From Chitinophaga niabensis (GTDB lineage: Bacteria; Bacteroidota; Bacteroidia; Chitinophagales; Chitinophagaceae), in contig NZ_CP154260.1 of the NCBI RefSeq assembly GCF_039545795.1, positions 5,895,001 to 5,959,000 on the forward strand: DNA of 64,000 nt, written 5' to 3'. Shown one piece after another: positions 8,505 through 17,335 of this stretch. The notes below the pieces were generated by a model. That model was not told the origin of the DNA, did no database searches, and saw only the letters and a program-made list of their open reading frames with translations. The position numbers and the translations under genes are program-made. Positions within the stretch are counted from its first letter, which is position 1, and each line of letters starts with the position of its first letter.

Positions 8505-9173
8505 CTACTTATCGAACATTAAAGCTCTTGCCTTTTCTTTATCTTCTTTCTCACTCACGTCAAAGTAAGTACCAAACACCCTGTCCCAGAAAGAAGAACT
8601 TACGCCAAAGCCCTTATCATCACTCTTATAATGGTGCAGGTGATGATTACGCCATAAAGGTTTCAGGAACTTGAACGGCGGATGCCATGCATGGATAGCA
8701 TAGTGCATGCTGCCATAAGTGAGATAACCGATCAGGAAACCCGGGAAGAACATAAACACCATTTCCCCCATCGCCAGGTACATAATAGAAAAGAGGATGG
8801 AAGCGATGATCAGGCTGGGTACCGGTGGCATGAACAACCGCTGCTTATCTCTCGGATACTCATGGTGATTGCCATGCAACACATACACGATCCTTTTCCA
8901 CTTAGGATTCTCTGTTACATAATGAAAGAGGTAACGGTGTATCGCATATTCAAATAAAGACCAGGTAAATAAAGCGCCTAAAAAGATCAATGTTACTTTG
9001 CCGACCCCGTAACCTAATGTGTTGTAGCTATAATAAAGCATATAGCCGAGCACAGGCAGATACATGCCCCAAATAAAAAGAGGATGTGTTTTGGTGAGTA
9101 TTTCCAGATATTGGCTCTCAAATAATCTTGCCTGTCCTTTGTTTTTAATCTTGTCAAATTTCATGACTCCCAA
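8505..9173 (-). CDS. Sterol desaturase/fatty acid hydroxylase family membrane protein
   Basis: 222 residues with about four membrane helices and the di-iron histidine boxes of the fatty acid hydroxylase superfamily in order: HRYLFH, HGNHHEYP, HYAIHAWH and HHLHHYK. In fatty acid 2-hydroxylases this site adds the alpha-hydroxyl to the acyl chain of sphingolipids. Bacteroidota make sphingolipids and hydroxylated lipids, so a lipid hydroxylase role is likely, but the exact substrate is inference. The start may be the first ATG (9173) or the fourth residue (ATG at 9164). Single gene. Confidence 0.88.
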   Translation of the reverse strand: MGVMKFDKIKNKGQARLFESQYLEILTKTHPLFIWGMYLPVLGYMLYYSYNTLGYGVGKVTLIFLGALFTWSLFEYAIHRYLFHYVTENPKWKRIVYVLHGNHHEYPRDKQRLFMPPVPSLIIASILFSIMYLAMGEMVFMFFPGFLIGYLTYGSMHYAIHAWHPPFKFLKPLWRNHHLHHYKSDDKGFGVSSSFWDRVFGTYFDVSEKEDKEKARALMFDK

Positions 9174-9241
9174 TTTTTAAATTAAACCATTGCATCTAAT
9201 TATAAGTAACAGGAGTAGGGAACAAAAAGTTGGTATTATTT

Positions 9242-11179
9242 TTATTGGTCCGACAGCAACCGGGATATGGTAACTAGTTCGTACTCATTTCTCTGCAAAT
9301 ATCGTATCAATTTATCCAATTGAAAATAAAATTTATCTATACGGCGTGGATCTGTGCCTATATGAAGCAATAAAATGAAGCCGTTAAGCCCCGCTGGGCG
9401 CTGATCCTCATAATCTAACACAGATTGAAGGATGGTTTTACTATCCCTGTAACTTTTGCCCATTTCTGGATAAGTATAATCTGCCGTACTACGTGTACCC
9501 GGGGAAAAATTCACCAATTGAAGGCCCATATTACCCGTCCACTGCACTATGGAATCATTATACCATTCATATGGCGGCAGGAAATAATGTGGTGCCGGAA
9601 TACCCTGTTTTTCCATGGCCCGGTAATTCAGGGCCAGGTCTTCCTCAAACTGGTGGCGGGTTACAAGCAAACTGTCCCTTTTGGCCCAGTCGCAATACAA
9701 AAGATGCCGCCCTGAATGAGGCCCCAGGTAATGCCCCTCTTTCTTTAACCGTTGGATCAGCGGCCCAAACTTAGTAGTCTCATAAAACGTGCCGGTAAGG
9801 AAGAAAGAAGCTTTTACTTTGTGTTTCTTCAACACATCTGCTATATGTTTTCCCCCGTCTGCAAATTCATGTCCCGTGAAAACCAAGGCGATGCGCCGTT
9901 TTGTAGTATCCCCCCTTGTAATGGCCACTGCTGGCTTTCCCAGCCCCGCCGTAGCATCCTCAAATATTTGAAGGTCAGGCGCGTAGGCACGTTTACGTTT
10001 TAGCTCATAATTGTAAACGATATCTCCCACTTCTTTGAAGAAAGGATAACCTTCTTCTTTATATTCGTACTTATCATCGTTCAATGTACCATCCCGGTTC
10101 ACATAAATGTTCCCACTGAGCATGAATTCCGTCTTGTGTTTAAAATCTGCGAAATAGGCGATATCCGTTAAAAAACCATAAGACCAGCCTGTTTTATTGA
10201 ATACCCGGATATAGGGTGGTATCTTGCCCTGGCTGGCTTTGAAGCGGAAAAACTTTGTATAGCTGTCAAAGAATTCACTCGTATCATAGGCCGGGTGTTT
10301 TGACTCAAAAGGTAAAGCCCCCATATACCGGTAAAGGAAACGATAATCATCCGCGGTGAGCTTGAACCTTTTAGAAGGGGGTACGGAAGAAGGGAATAAT
10401 ACAGATTGCAGGATCTGTTGTAAGTCCTCCAATGGCGCATTATTATGCCGCGTAAAATCCATAGGCCGGTTCACCAGCTCTTCGTCTTTATTATAATGCG
10501 CACGCCCCATCAGTAAAGGTTTGGAGAAGTCGAACTGCACCGTACTCACTGCTTCCGGTTGATCATAGATATGTTTGCCATCCCTGATAAAATGTACCGG
10601 GTTTGTATGCCTGTTCTCCTCTTCCGTCATAGGCACAAACCTTCTTGTGATGCGCATGCGGGGATATCCCTTTACCCACAAACCCTCATTGATGGCCTGC
10701 TGCCCGATGAATTCATACAAGCGGTTATACGCATCATTATCACTGACCAGGAACACCTTCTTTATATACTGTTCAATAGAAGGCAAGCCATTTTCAGCAG
10801 AGGTATCGCTGTTTACGGCAGACTGCCCGCCATAAACACTATCTGTTAACATGGGCGTATTTCGGCTGATGCCCAGCCTGTTCAGCTTTTCCAGCGCCAG
10901 GAAAGCCAATGGCATTTTAACCGTGGAAGCCGGATTGAAATAGGTATCGGCATCCACATGATAGTAGTAATGTTTAAACGTGGGCCGGTTCTGCGCATCC
11001 CGGTTGATCTCTGTATAGATCAATTGTACCCGGAAGGAATCCGGATGTTGCAGGATATGCTTTAAAGCAGGCGAAGCATGTTGTAACAACAGGTCCTCCA
11101 GGAACTTATCTGTACGGGGCTGGGCATCTGTCGCGCTGCCGCATAATAGCAGCATAAACGTGAATAGTAAACGAGGCAT
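9242..11179 (-). CDS. Two-domain exported protein: class A beta-lactamase-like serine hydrolase + polysaccharide deacetylase
   Basis: 645 residues with a signal peptide (about 1-19). Residues 40-400 form a penicillin-recognising serine hydrolase domain: SxxK at S85-K88 (SVK preceded by NPA), SDN at 146-148 and KTG at 329-331. Residues 425-645 form a NodB-like deacetylase domain with HSGRH at 488-492 (metal-binding H-S-x-x-H), LPPYEW at 534-539 and LLLHIG near the end. The usual TFDD catalytic/metal motif is replaced by TGHE (435-438), so the metal site must be built differently or be altered. Both halves act on cell-wall glycopeptide in related proteins, suggesting peptidoglycan or glycan processing in the periplasm. 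Single gene, divergent from the next. Confidence 0.85.
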   Translation of the reverse strand: MPRLLFTFMLLLCGSATDAQPRTDKFLEDLLLQHASPALKHILQHPDSFRVQLIYTEINRDAQNRPTFKHYYYHVDADTYFNPASTVKMPLAFLALEKLNRLGISRNTPMLTDSVYGGQSAVNSDTSAENGLPSIEQYIKKVFLVSDNDAYNRLYEFIGQQAINEGLWVKGYPRMRITRRFVPMTEEENRHTNPVHFIRDGKHIYDQPEAVSTVQFDFSKPLLMGRAHYNKDEELVNRPMDFTRHNNAPLEDLQQILQSVLFPSSVPPSKRFKLTADDYRFLYRYMGALPFESKHPAYDTSEFFDSYTKFFRFKASQGKIPPYIRVFNKTGWSYGFLTDIAYFADFKHKTEFMLSGNIYVNRDGTLNDDKYEYKEEGYPFFKEVGDIVYNYELKRKRAYAPDLQIFEDATAGLGKPAVAITRGDTTKRRIALVFTGHEFADGGKHIADVLKKHKVKASFFLTGTFYETTKFGPLIQRLKKEGHYLGPHSGRHLLYCDWAKRDSLLVTRHQFEEDLALNYRAMEKQGIPAPHYFLPPYEWYNDSIVQWTGNMGLQLVNFSPGTRSTADYTYPEMGKSYRDSKTILQSVLDYEDQRPAGLNGFILLLHIGTDPRRIDKFYFQLDKLIRYLQRNEYELVTISRLLSDQ

Positions 11180-11191
11180 ACCTTAAAGTTA

Positions 11192-11199
11192 TATATTTG
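11192..11199 (+). promoter_or_regulatory. -7 box (TATATTTG) of the FAH-flavin reductase pair
   Basis: Perfect TAnnTTTG 25 bp upstream of the ATG at 11225, in the short gap between divergent genes. Confidence 0.5.
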
Positions 11200-11224
11200 G
11201 GCACTAAAACACCAAAACCAACAC

Positions 11225-12241
11225 ATGAAACTCGTTACCTATTTACGGGAAGAAGTAGACCAGCTGGCCATGCTGGTGAATGGTCAATTATATAATGTAC
11301 AGGAGTTACATCCCGACCTGCCCACCACCATGCATATGTTCCTGCAGATGTGGGAAGAAGTGATAGACCTTGCTATTCAGCTGGATGCACAGCTCAAAGC
11401 AGGCAAAATGCCAAGAGCCACCAGCTGGGGCGTTCCTTATGAATCCGCGCAATTGCTGGCCCCGGTACCCTTTCCAACCTCCTGCAGAGATGGTTATGCT
11501 TTCCGCCAGCACGTGGCTGCCGCCCGCCGCAACCGTAAAGTAGATATGATCCCCGAGTTTGATCAATACCCGATCTTCTATTTCACCAATCATAATGCCA
11601 TACAAGGCCCCGGAGATATCCTCTGCATGCCTGATCATTTCCGCAACCTGGACTTTGAGCTGGAAGCAGCCATCGTGATCTGTAAACGCGGCCGCAATAT
11701 CCCTGCTGCCGAAGCAGATGAATACATCGGCGGCTATATGATCATGAACGATATGAGCGCACGCCTCCTGCAAATGGAAGAAATGAAACTGAACCTTGGC
11801 CCCGCCAAAGGCAAAGATTTTTCTACTGTGATAGGCCCCATGCTGGTAACACCTGATGAACTGGAACCTTACCTGGTCCCTGCAAAAGAAGGCCACGTAG
11901 GTAATAGCTACAATCTCAAAATGAAATGCTGGGTGAATGGTGTACAGGTTAGTGAGGGCAATATGGGGGATATGGACTGGACCTTTGCAGAGATAGTAGA
12001 ACGTTGTGCTTATGGTGCAGACATCCTGCCCGGAGATATTATCGGCAGCGGTACCGTTGGTACAGGTTGTTTCTTAGAACTCAACGGCACCGGTAAACTG
12101 AACGATCCCAATTATAAGGAACAATGGCTGCAGGCAGGAGATGTAGTGGAAATGGAAATTGAAGGATTAGGCCGTCTTATAAATACTATTGTAGCAGAAG
12201 AGTCCGACTTCTCTATCCTCTCTCAGAAAAAGAATGTATGA
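11225..12241 (+). CDS. Fumarylacetoacetate hydrolase family protein
   Basis: 338 residues. The C-terminal two thirds is the FAH catalytic fold: LDFELEAAIVICKRGRNI with the metal-binding Glu pair, YMIMNDMSAR, KGKDFSTVIGPMLVT, and GDIIGSGTVGTGC, the family's closing motif. The enzymes cleave C-C bonds in 1,3-diketo acids using Mg2+ or Ca2+; the best known is the last step of tyrosine/homogentisate breakdown. The N-terminal 90 residues resemble the small regulatory domain of long FAH proteins. It overlaps the following flavin reductase by four bases (ATGA), so the two are co-translated. Other tyrosine-catabolic genes are not in this window. Confidence 0.88.
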   Translation: MKLVTYLREEVDQLAMLVNGQLYNVQELHPDLPTTMHMFLQMWEEVIDLAIQLDAQLKAGKMPRATSWGVPYESAQLLAPVPFPTSCRDGYAFRQHVAAARRNRKVDMIPEFDQYPIFYFTNHNAIQGPGDILCMPDHFRNLDFELEAAIVICKRGRNIPAAEADEYIGGYMIMNDMSARLLQMEEMKLNLGPAKGKDFSTVIGPMLVTPDELEPYLVPAKEGHVGNSYNLKMKCWVNGVQVSEGNMGDMDWTFAEIVERCAYGADILPGDIIGSGTVGTGCFLELNGTGKLNDPNYKEQWLQAGDVVEMEIEGLGRLINTIVAEESDFSILSQKKNV

Positions 12242-13119
12242 AAGTAGTACCAGGTGAGATAAAAACCAGTGAGCTGCACGCTTATCTGCTGGGTGCCATA
12301 GCCCCGCGGCCTATTTGTTTTGCCAGTACGGTTGATGAAGAAGGGCAGCCCAATCTTTCTCCCTTTAGTTTCTTCAATGTATTCGGCTCTAATCCTCCTA
12401 CGCTGATATTTTCGCCTTCCCGCCGTGTGCGTGATAACACGGTGAAACATACACTGGAAAATATCTATGCTACAAAAGAAGTGGTGATCAATGTGGTGAA
12501 TTATGCCATGGTTCAGCAAGCTTCGCTCTCCAGTTGTGAATATCCGAAAGGTACCAGCGAATTTGAGAAAGCAGGTTTCACCCCACTCGCTTCAGAGATC
12601 ATAAGGCCTTTCCGTGTGAAAGAAAGTCCTGTGCAACTGGAATGTGTTGTGAAACAAGTGATCGAAACCGGTAACCATGGCGGCGCCGGCAACCTCGTGA
12701 TCTGTGAGCCGGTCATGATCCATATCAATGATGATGTGCTGGATGCAAATGGAAAAATAGATCCGCAGCTTATTGACCTCGTTGCAAGAATGGGTGCAGA
12801 CTATTATTGCCGTGCTTCCGGCAATGCTGTATTTGAAGTAGCCAAGCCAAATTTAAAATTAGGTATTGGCGTAGATGCATTGCCATGGGGCATCCGGAAC
12901 AGTGCTATTCTTACCGGCAATAACCTTGGGCAGCTGGGGAACGTACATGAATTCCCTGTGATAGATGCTACTTTCCATGATGATCATCTGAAGAATATTA
13001 TCCAGTATTATAGTATCAATCCGGATGAAATGGAAAAGGAATTGCATACTTACGCTAAGCAATTGCTGGCTGAAAATAAAGTGAATGAGGCCTGGCAGGT
13101 TTTGCTGGCCGGAGGGTGA
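12238..13119 (+). CDS. Flavin reductase-like FMN-binding protein
   Basis: 293 residues. The N-terminal 170 residues are the flavin reductase-like split-barrel: LGAIAPRPICFASTVDEEG, NLSPFSFFNVFGSNPPTLIFS and DTVKHTLENI are standard FMN-binding segments. The C-terminal ~110 residues are an extension with helices. This long form is common in Bacteroidota next to FAH genes. It probably reduces or uses FMN together with NAD(P)H, or serves as an aromatic-catabolism oxidoreductase; no partner oxygenase is adjacent. It is translationally coupled to the FAH gene and shares its promoter and a terminator at 13204. Confidence 0.87.
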   Translation: MKVVPGEIKTSELHAYLLGAIAPRPICFASTVDEEGQPNLSPFSFFNVFGSNPPTLIFSPSRRVRDNTVKHTLENIYATKEVVINVVNYAMVQQASLSSCEYPKGTSEFEKAGFTPLASEIIRPFRVKESPVQLECVVKQVIETGNHGGAGNLVICEPVMIHINDDVLDANGKIDPQLIDLVARMGADYYCRASGNAVFEVAKPNLKLGIGVDALPWGIRNSAILTGNNLGQLGNVHEFPVIDATFHDDHLKNIIQYYSINPDEMEKELHTYAKQLLAENKVNEAWQVLLAGG

Positions 13120-13203
13120 GGGAGTTTTTATGGCTTCTTTTAATTCCCTGGCTTAAAAAAACACCGACCTTGTAAACACAGCTTTCACATTACCTCCAAA
13201 TAA

Positions 13204-13232
13204 AAACGGGCGTCCCAATGGAACGCCCGTTT
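13204..13232. terminator. Bidirectional terminator between convergent genes
   Basis: Stem AAACGGGCG...CGCCCGTTT with a short inner extension, flanked by A and T runs. It separates the + flavin reductase gene from the - DUF4197 gene. Confidence 0.8.
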
Positions 13233-13249
13233 CTTTTATAATAATCTCC

Positions 13250-14011
13250 TTAGATCTTCACATTCCCAAAAACCTTCTTCAACAACTCTGTAGACCTCGC
13301 TGCAGGATTCTGACGGATCGCCAGCTCTTCCTTTGCAATCTGATCAAACAAAGCTTTCACCGCTTTCTCTGTCACATATCCTTTCAGATCAGGATTGATC
13401 TTATTGAAGGTAGTAGGCAAGCCATTATACTTCGTCACCAATGTGCTGTAGTACCTCGTAGCTGCCGTATTGTTCAAGGCACTGTCAACAACAGGAGAGA
13501 ATGCAGACTTCAGCGACTCTGTAGTTTTGCTTTGGAAGAAATCAGTAGCAGAACGCTGCCCGCCTTTCAACAGGTTCAACGCATCTGTAATGGTCATAGA
13601 TTTGATAGCATTCACAAAGATGGGAGAAGCAAAACCCACTGCCTGCTCAGCCGCACGGTTGATCTGCAGGATCGCTTTATCCACTTCACCACCTAAACCA
13701 ATACCACGCAACGTTTTCTCCGCTTTCAATGCATCCGGCGGTAACAAAATTTTATACGCTTCATTTCCAAAGAAACCATTTTGCTTATTCAGGGCTGCAA
13801 TACCTGCCTGCACGCCTTTCTCCAAAGCTTCCTTAATACCCATTCCAGCCTCATTCTCCGTAACAGAACCAGTACTACCGGTAGAAGTACCACCTGATTT
13901 CAAAAGGCCCGATGCTTTCTTCAGTATTTGTGCCTGTGTTGCAGTGTGCAGGACTAATACACCTGCCAGTAATAAAAGTGTTTTTCTTAGCATAGATTTT
14001 AAATTATTCAT
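13250..14011 (-). CDS. Secreted DUF4197 protein
   Basis: About 253 residues from the ATG at 14011; an ATG six codons later (13993) is an equally good start, both giving a signal peptide ending ...LHTATQAQ. Further upstream ATGs would overlap the universal stress gene deeply. The mature protein has a Gly/Ser/Thr linker (SGGTSTGSTGS) and then the helical DUF4197 domain (GIKEALEKGVQAGIAALNK, YKILLPPDALKAEKTL, AAEQAVGFASPIFVNAIKSMTITDAL, GYVTEKAVKALFDQIAKEE). The function is unknown; the family is widespread and exported. With the 14011 start it overlaps the upstream gene's stop by 8 bp, so the two are probably one operon. Confidence 0.85.
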   Translation of the reverse strand: MNNLKSMLRKTLLLLAGVLVLHTATQAQILKKASGLLKSGGTSTGSTGSVTENEAGMGIKEALEKGVQAGIAALNKQNGFFGNEAYKILLPPDALKAEKTLRGIGLGGEVDKAILQINRAAEQAVGFASPIFVNAIKSMTITDALNLLKGGQRSATDFFQSKTTESLKSAFSPVVDSALNNTAATRYYSTLVTKYNGLPTTFNKINPDLKGYVTEKAVKALFDQIAKEELAIRQNPAARSTELLKKVFGNVKI

Positions 14012-14831
14012 GTATGGATAGTAAAGGGACGTTTGTATGAAATGCGATACGGGATGTATTACTGCGTTTAAAGATGCTGTCGAACAACCCATGTTTTTTA
14101 GGAATGATCAGCAACAGGTCAGCCGATTGTTTTTCGGCAAACGCTGTAATACCTTCTGCCACATTTGGATGATCCACAAAATGATACTGCGGATTATAGT
14201 TGTGCAGCATATTGTCCAGTTCCTGGTTCTCTGCAGGATGCATATGTTCCTTCCCTTCTTTCTGTATGTTCAGTACGAGCAATTCCGGTGTAAAGGCATC
14301 CAGTAATTTATGCAGGGGTTCCTTGCGGGTGGTCTTTGCTACTTTGCGCAGATCACAGGCAAACACGATCTTTCTGACGGGAGAAAAGGATGCGGAAGTA
14401 GGTACTACAATAACAGGGTAACTGGAATTTTTCACCACATCCACCGTATTGGAACCCACCAGTATTTCTTCCAGCTGGCTGCCACCTGTGATACCCATCA
14501 CAATAAGGTCTACCTCTTCTTCTTTACAAACCTGGTCTATATTAGCCGCGAGTAAATGATTATCTGCCCTTACCAGCAGGCTGATGGAAGCTGGTAATTC
14601 CCCTGCCAGTTCATTTTTCATTTTATGCAATCCCTCTATGCTGGCATCCCTCAGATCTTCCATATTTACCATAGGCACCGCCGTAGGGAGGTCTGGAATA
14701 GGAACGATCAATTCATATGCGTGATAGAGGATAATCTTAGAAACCCCAAGCTGCTGGGCTAAACCAATCGCATATCGCGCAGCATTATAAGCTGTTTCGG
14801 AAAAATCAGTCGGTACAATAATCGTTTTCAT
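14004..14831 (-). CDS. Universal stress protein, two tandem UspA domains
   Basis: 275 residues with two UspA repeats (about 1-145 and 150-275). The first is complete: MKTIIVPTDFSETAYNAARYA, KIILYHAYEL and, near 130-140, VMGITGGSQLEEILVGSNTVDVVKNSSYPVIVVP, which contains the G-2x-G-9x-G(S/T) nucleotide-binding pattern. The second repeat is degenerate (IVFACDLRKVAKTT at its start; LLIIPKKHGLFDSIFKRSNTSRIAFH at its end) and lacks the clean glycine pattern. This is the usual double-Usp arrangement in Bacteroidota, where these proteins respond to stress or energy status. First gene of a two-gene leftward unit. Confidence 0.9.
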   Translation of the reverse strand: MKTIIVPTDFSETAYNAARYAIGLAQQLGVSKIILYHAYELIVPIPDLPTAVPMVNMEDLRDASIEGLHKMKNELAGELPASISLLVRADNHLLAANIDQVCKEEEVDLIVMGITGGSQLEEILVGSNTVDVVKNSSYPVIVVPTSASFSPVRKIVFACDLRKVAKTTRKEPLHKLLDAFTPELLVLNIQKEGKEHMHPAENQELDNMLHNYNPQYHFVDHPNVAEGITAFAEKQSADLLLIIPKKHGLFDSIFKRSNTSRIAFHTNVPLLSIHE

Positions 14832-14962
14832 GCCGGGTGGTTTTACATAAAGTTAGCAATAACCGCACCAATCAACCCAGTTATATATAAAAGAAAATTG
14901 TTAAAATATAGCGGCCGAAGAGAGGCTTCCAACCCAATTCGTACAAAACCACTGAAATAAAT

Positions 14963-14970
14963 TATTTTTG
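14963..14970 (+). promoter_or_regulatory. -7 box (TATTTTTG) of lysS
   Basis: Perfect TAnnTTTG, 61 bp upstream of the lysS start at 15032, giving a leader of about 55 nt. Confidence 0.45.
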
Positions 14971-15031
14971 CTCTCCATTTCGGAGCGGGCAGCTGTCAGC
15001 AACCCGTTAAAAACCAGTATCACACACGAAA

Positions 15032-16561
15032 ATGAGCGTAATTAGCCAACAACAGCTTTCAGAACAGGAGATCATTCGCCGCGAAAAGCTGCAGGAACTT
15101 GTAAACTTGGGCATCGACCCTTATCCGGCCCCGGAATATCCCGTGAATGCTTATTCCGTGGACATCAAAGCCGGTTATTCTGAAGAAACCAAAGCGCAAT
15201 ACCAGGATGTTTGCCTCGCCGGCCGCATCATGAGCACCCGCGACATGGGAAAGGCAAACTTTGCCGTATTGCAGGATAGCAAAGGCCGTATTCAATTATA
15301 TATAAAACGGGACGATATCTGCCCCGGTGAAGATAAATCCCTCTACGACCAGGTTTGGAAGAAACTCACAGACCTGGGAGATTTCATTGGCGTGAAAGGA
15401 TATGCCTTTATCACCAAAACCGGCGAAACCTCCGTTCACGTAAAAGAACTCACCATCCTGGCAAAAGCATTACGCCCATTGCCGGTGGTAAAAGAAAAAG
15501 AAGGAGAGTCCTTTGACAGTGTAACAGATCCTGAATTCAAATACCGCCAGCGGTATGCGGACCTGGTGATCAATCCCCAGATCAAGGAAGCCTTTATTAA
15601 ACGTACCCGCCTGGTGCAAACCATGCGCGATTTCTACAATGAAATGGGCTACCTGGAAGTAGAAACACCTATCCTGCAGGCTATCCCCGGTGGTGCTACC
15701 GCCCGTCCTTTTATCACCCATCATAATGCGCTGGATATTCCATTATACCTCCGCATCGCAAATGAACTATACCTGAAAAGACTGATCGTTGGCGGATTTG
15801 AAGGGGTGTATGAGTTTGCGAAAGATTTCCGCAACGAAGGAATGGACCGTACGCACAACCCGGAATTCACGGTAATGGAAATGTACGCCGCCTACAAAGA
15901 TTATGAATGGATGATGCGCACCACAGAAACACTGCTTGAAAAAGTAGCCATCAATGTGAACGGCAGCTCCAAAGTAACAGTAGGAGATAAGGAGATAGAT
16001 TTCAAAGCGCCCTATCGCCGCGTAACCATGTTCGATGCTATTAAAGAACATACCGGCATAGATATTACGGATATGGACGAAGCGCAACTCCGTGATGTTT
16101 GCAAGCAATTGCACATCCAGGTAGAAGCCAGTTCCGGTAAAGGAAAACTCATTGATGAGATCTTCGGTGAGAAGTGTGAACATCATTATGTGCAACCTAC
16201 TTTCATCATAGATTATCCTGTTGAAATGAGTCCGCTTACCAAAAAACACCGCAGCAAAACAGGCGTGGTGGAACGTTTTGAGCTGATCTGCAACGGAAAG
16301 GAAATTGCCAACGCCTACTCTGAGCTGAATGATCCTATCGATCAGCGTCAGCGTTTTGAAGAGCAGGTGCAATTGATGGAAAGAGGAGATGATGAAGCCA
16401 TGTACATCGATTATGATTTCCTCCGCGCCCTGGAATATGGCATGCCGCCTACTTCCGGTATCGGGATTGGGATAGACAGGTTAACGATGCTGATGACGAA
16501 TCAGCCTTCTATCCAGGATGTACTGTTCTTCCCGCAAATGCGGCCTGAGAACAATCCATGA
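15032..16561 (+). CDS. lysS: Lysyl-tRNA synthetase, class II
   Basis: 509 residues, full length. The N-terminal OB-fold anticodon-binding domain (about 50-160, [23 protein letters not shown]) precedes the class II core. Motif 1 surrounds [15 protein letters not shown], motif 2 is [20 protein letters not shown], and motif 3 is [15 protein letters not shown]. Other Lys-specific features include PGGATARPF and [18 protein letters not shown]. It attaches lysine to tRNA(Lys) in the cytoplasm. It has its own promoter and terminator. Confidence 0.98.
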   Translation: MSVISQQQLSEQEIIRREKLQELVNLGIDPYPAPEYPVNAYSVDIKAGYSEETKAQYQDVCLAGRIMSTRDMGKANFAVLQDSKGRIQLYIKRDDICPGEDKSLYDQVWKKLTDLGDFIGVKGYAFITKTGETSVHVKELTILAKALRPLPVVKEKEGESFDSVTDPEFKYRQRYADLVINPQIKEAFIKRTRLVQTMRDFYNEMGYLEVETPILQAIPGGATARPFITHHNALDIPLYLRIANELYLKRLIVGGFEGVYEFAKDFRNEGMDRTHNPEFTVMEMYAAYKDYEWMMRTTETLLEKVAINVNGSSKVTVGDKEIDFKAPYRRVTMFDAIKEHTGIDITDMDEAQLRDVCKQLHIQVEASSGKGKLIDEIFGEKCEHHYVQPTFIIDYPVEMSPLTKKHRSKTGVVERFELICNGKEIANAYSELNDPIDQRQRFEEQVQLMERGDDEAMYIDYDFLRALEYGMPPTSGIGIGIDRLTMLMTNQPSIQDVLFFPQMRPENNP

Positions 16562-16642
16562 TTTCTCTCGCAGGCGCAGGCCGGAGAATAATCCCTGATG
16601 TTTCAGCCGTAAACCTTAATCGCCTGTATGCGTTATATTAAT

Positions 16643-16675
16643 AACCGGGTCCTTCACCAGGATCCGGTTTTTTTA
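16643..16675 (+). terminator. Terminator of lysS
   Basis: 10-bp stem AACCGGGTCC / GGATCCGGTT (one G-T wobble), loop TTCACCA, followed by seven T; 80 bp after the lysS stop. Confidence 0.88.
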
Positions 16676-16700
16676 TTGCTGAAACCTTAAAACTTCCCGT

Positions 16701-17075
16701 ATGAAATTTCATATCCGTACCCGCGCGGCAACTGTTCTCTACGCATTAATATGGGCTTATTTTGGCGTCAACCATATGGTACATGCAAAAGACATGGCCG
16801 GCATGGTTCCCATCCCTGGTGGCGCTTTCTGGGTTTTTATTACCGGAGTTGGAATGTTGCTGGCCTGCATCGCCATTATTCTGAATAAGAAAGCAAAACT
16901 GGCCTGTTACCTGCTGGCCCTTATGCTGCTGATCTTCATCTTCGCCATTCATGTACCCGGCCTGATGAAGAACAGTCCCATGGCCCCGGCCAACCTGTTA
17001 AAAGATATCGGGTTAATGGCAGGAGCCATTGTTATCGGCAATGTGATCAATCATATCAAACAAATAGGGCAGTAG
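16701..17075 (+). CDS. DoxX-like small integral membrane protein
   Basis: 124 residues with four predicted membrane helices (about 8-25, 42-61, 68-86, 98-117). The first helix carries IWAYFGVNHMVHAKDMAGMVP, the DoxX-like pattern with a polar G..H pair, followed by a short loop and GGAFWVFITGVGMLLACIAII. DoxX/TQO-small-subunit-like proteins are poorly characterised membrane proteins. A hairpin overlaps its stop codon (17070-17093) and could end its transcript. Confidence 0.8.
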   Translation: MKFHIRTRAATVLYALIWAYFGVNHMVHAKDMAGMVPIPGGAFWVFITGVGMLLACIAIILNKKAKLACYLLALMLLIFIFAIHVPGLMKNSPMAPANLLKDIGLMAGAIVIGNVINHIKQIGQ

Positions 17076-17104
17076 ATAAACTCGCTGCCCTATTCGTTTT
17101 CGGA

Positions 17105-17135
17105 CCATATCCTATGAAAAACCAACTCGAATTTA
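17105..17135. promoter_or_regulatory. Fifth, incomplete occurrence of the repeat core at a gene-like start
   Basis: CCATATCCTATGAAAAACC is identical to the core of the four intergenic elements. On the minus strand a TAAATTCG box sits at the equivalent position, but the paired 9-bp repeats and the TTCT-loop hairpin are missing. The ATG here (17114) opens a decayed reading frame, so this may be a real gene start that the other copies are antisense to, rather than another copy. Confidence 0.4.
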
Positions 17136-17270
17136 CTTTGATTTGCGCGACTGCGTTCGCAGAAGTTCCTGATTGCCTTCTTTGGGTTCATAGCTGGAGG
17201 TTTTGCCGCCATAGCCGGTAGTTTCAGCCCAAACCTTCCTACCGCTGGTACATTTCATTGCTCAAATTGA
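17114..17270 (+). pseudogene. Possible remnant of a small exported protein
   Basis: ATG at 17114 encodes MKNQLEFTL and is then out of frame. The frame one base over, from 17142 to a stop at 17270, reads RLRSQKFLIAFFGFIAGGFA followed by AIAGSFSPN and ends HCSN. Joined by a single-base frameshift this would be a 51-residue protein with a hydrophobic signal-like segment, similar in type to the small exported proteins frequent in Chitinophaga. No homologue was checked; a true frameshift, a sequencing error and chance are all possible. Confidence 0.35.
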
Positions 17271-17335
17271 TATTTGATCTTTATTTTCGTCACCCCGGGG
17301 CGAAATCCCCCGTACCTCATCAACCTGTTTAAATT

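Noticed and set aside
15767..16372. 201-residue antisense frame inside lysS
   Set aside because: Shadow of lysS codon usage; no independent support.
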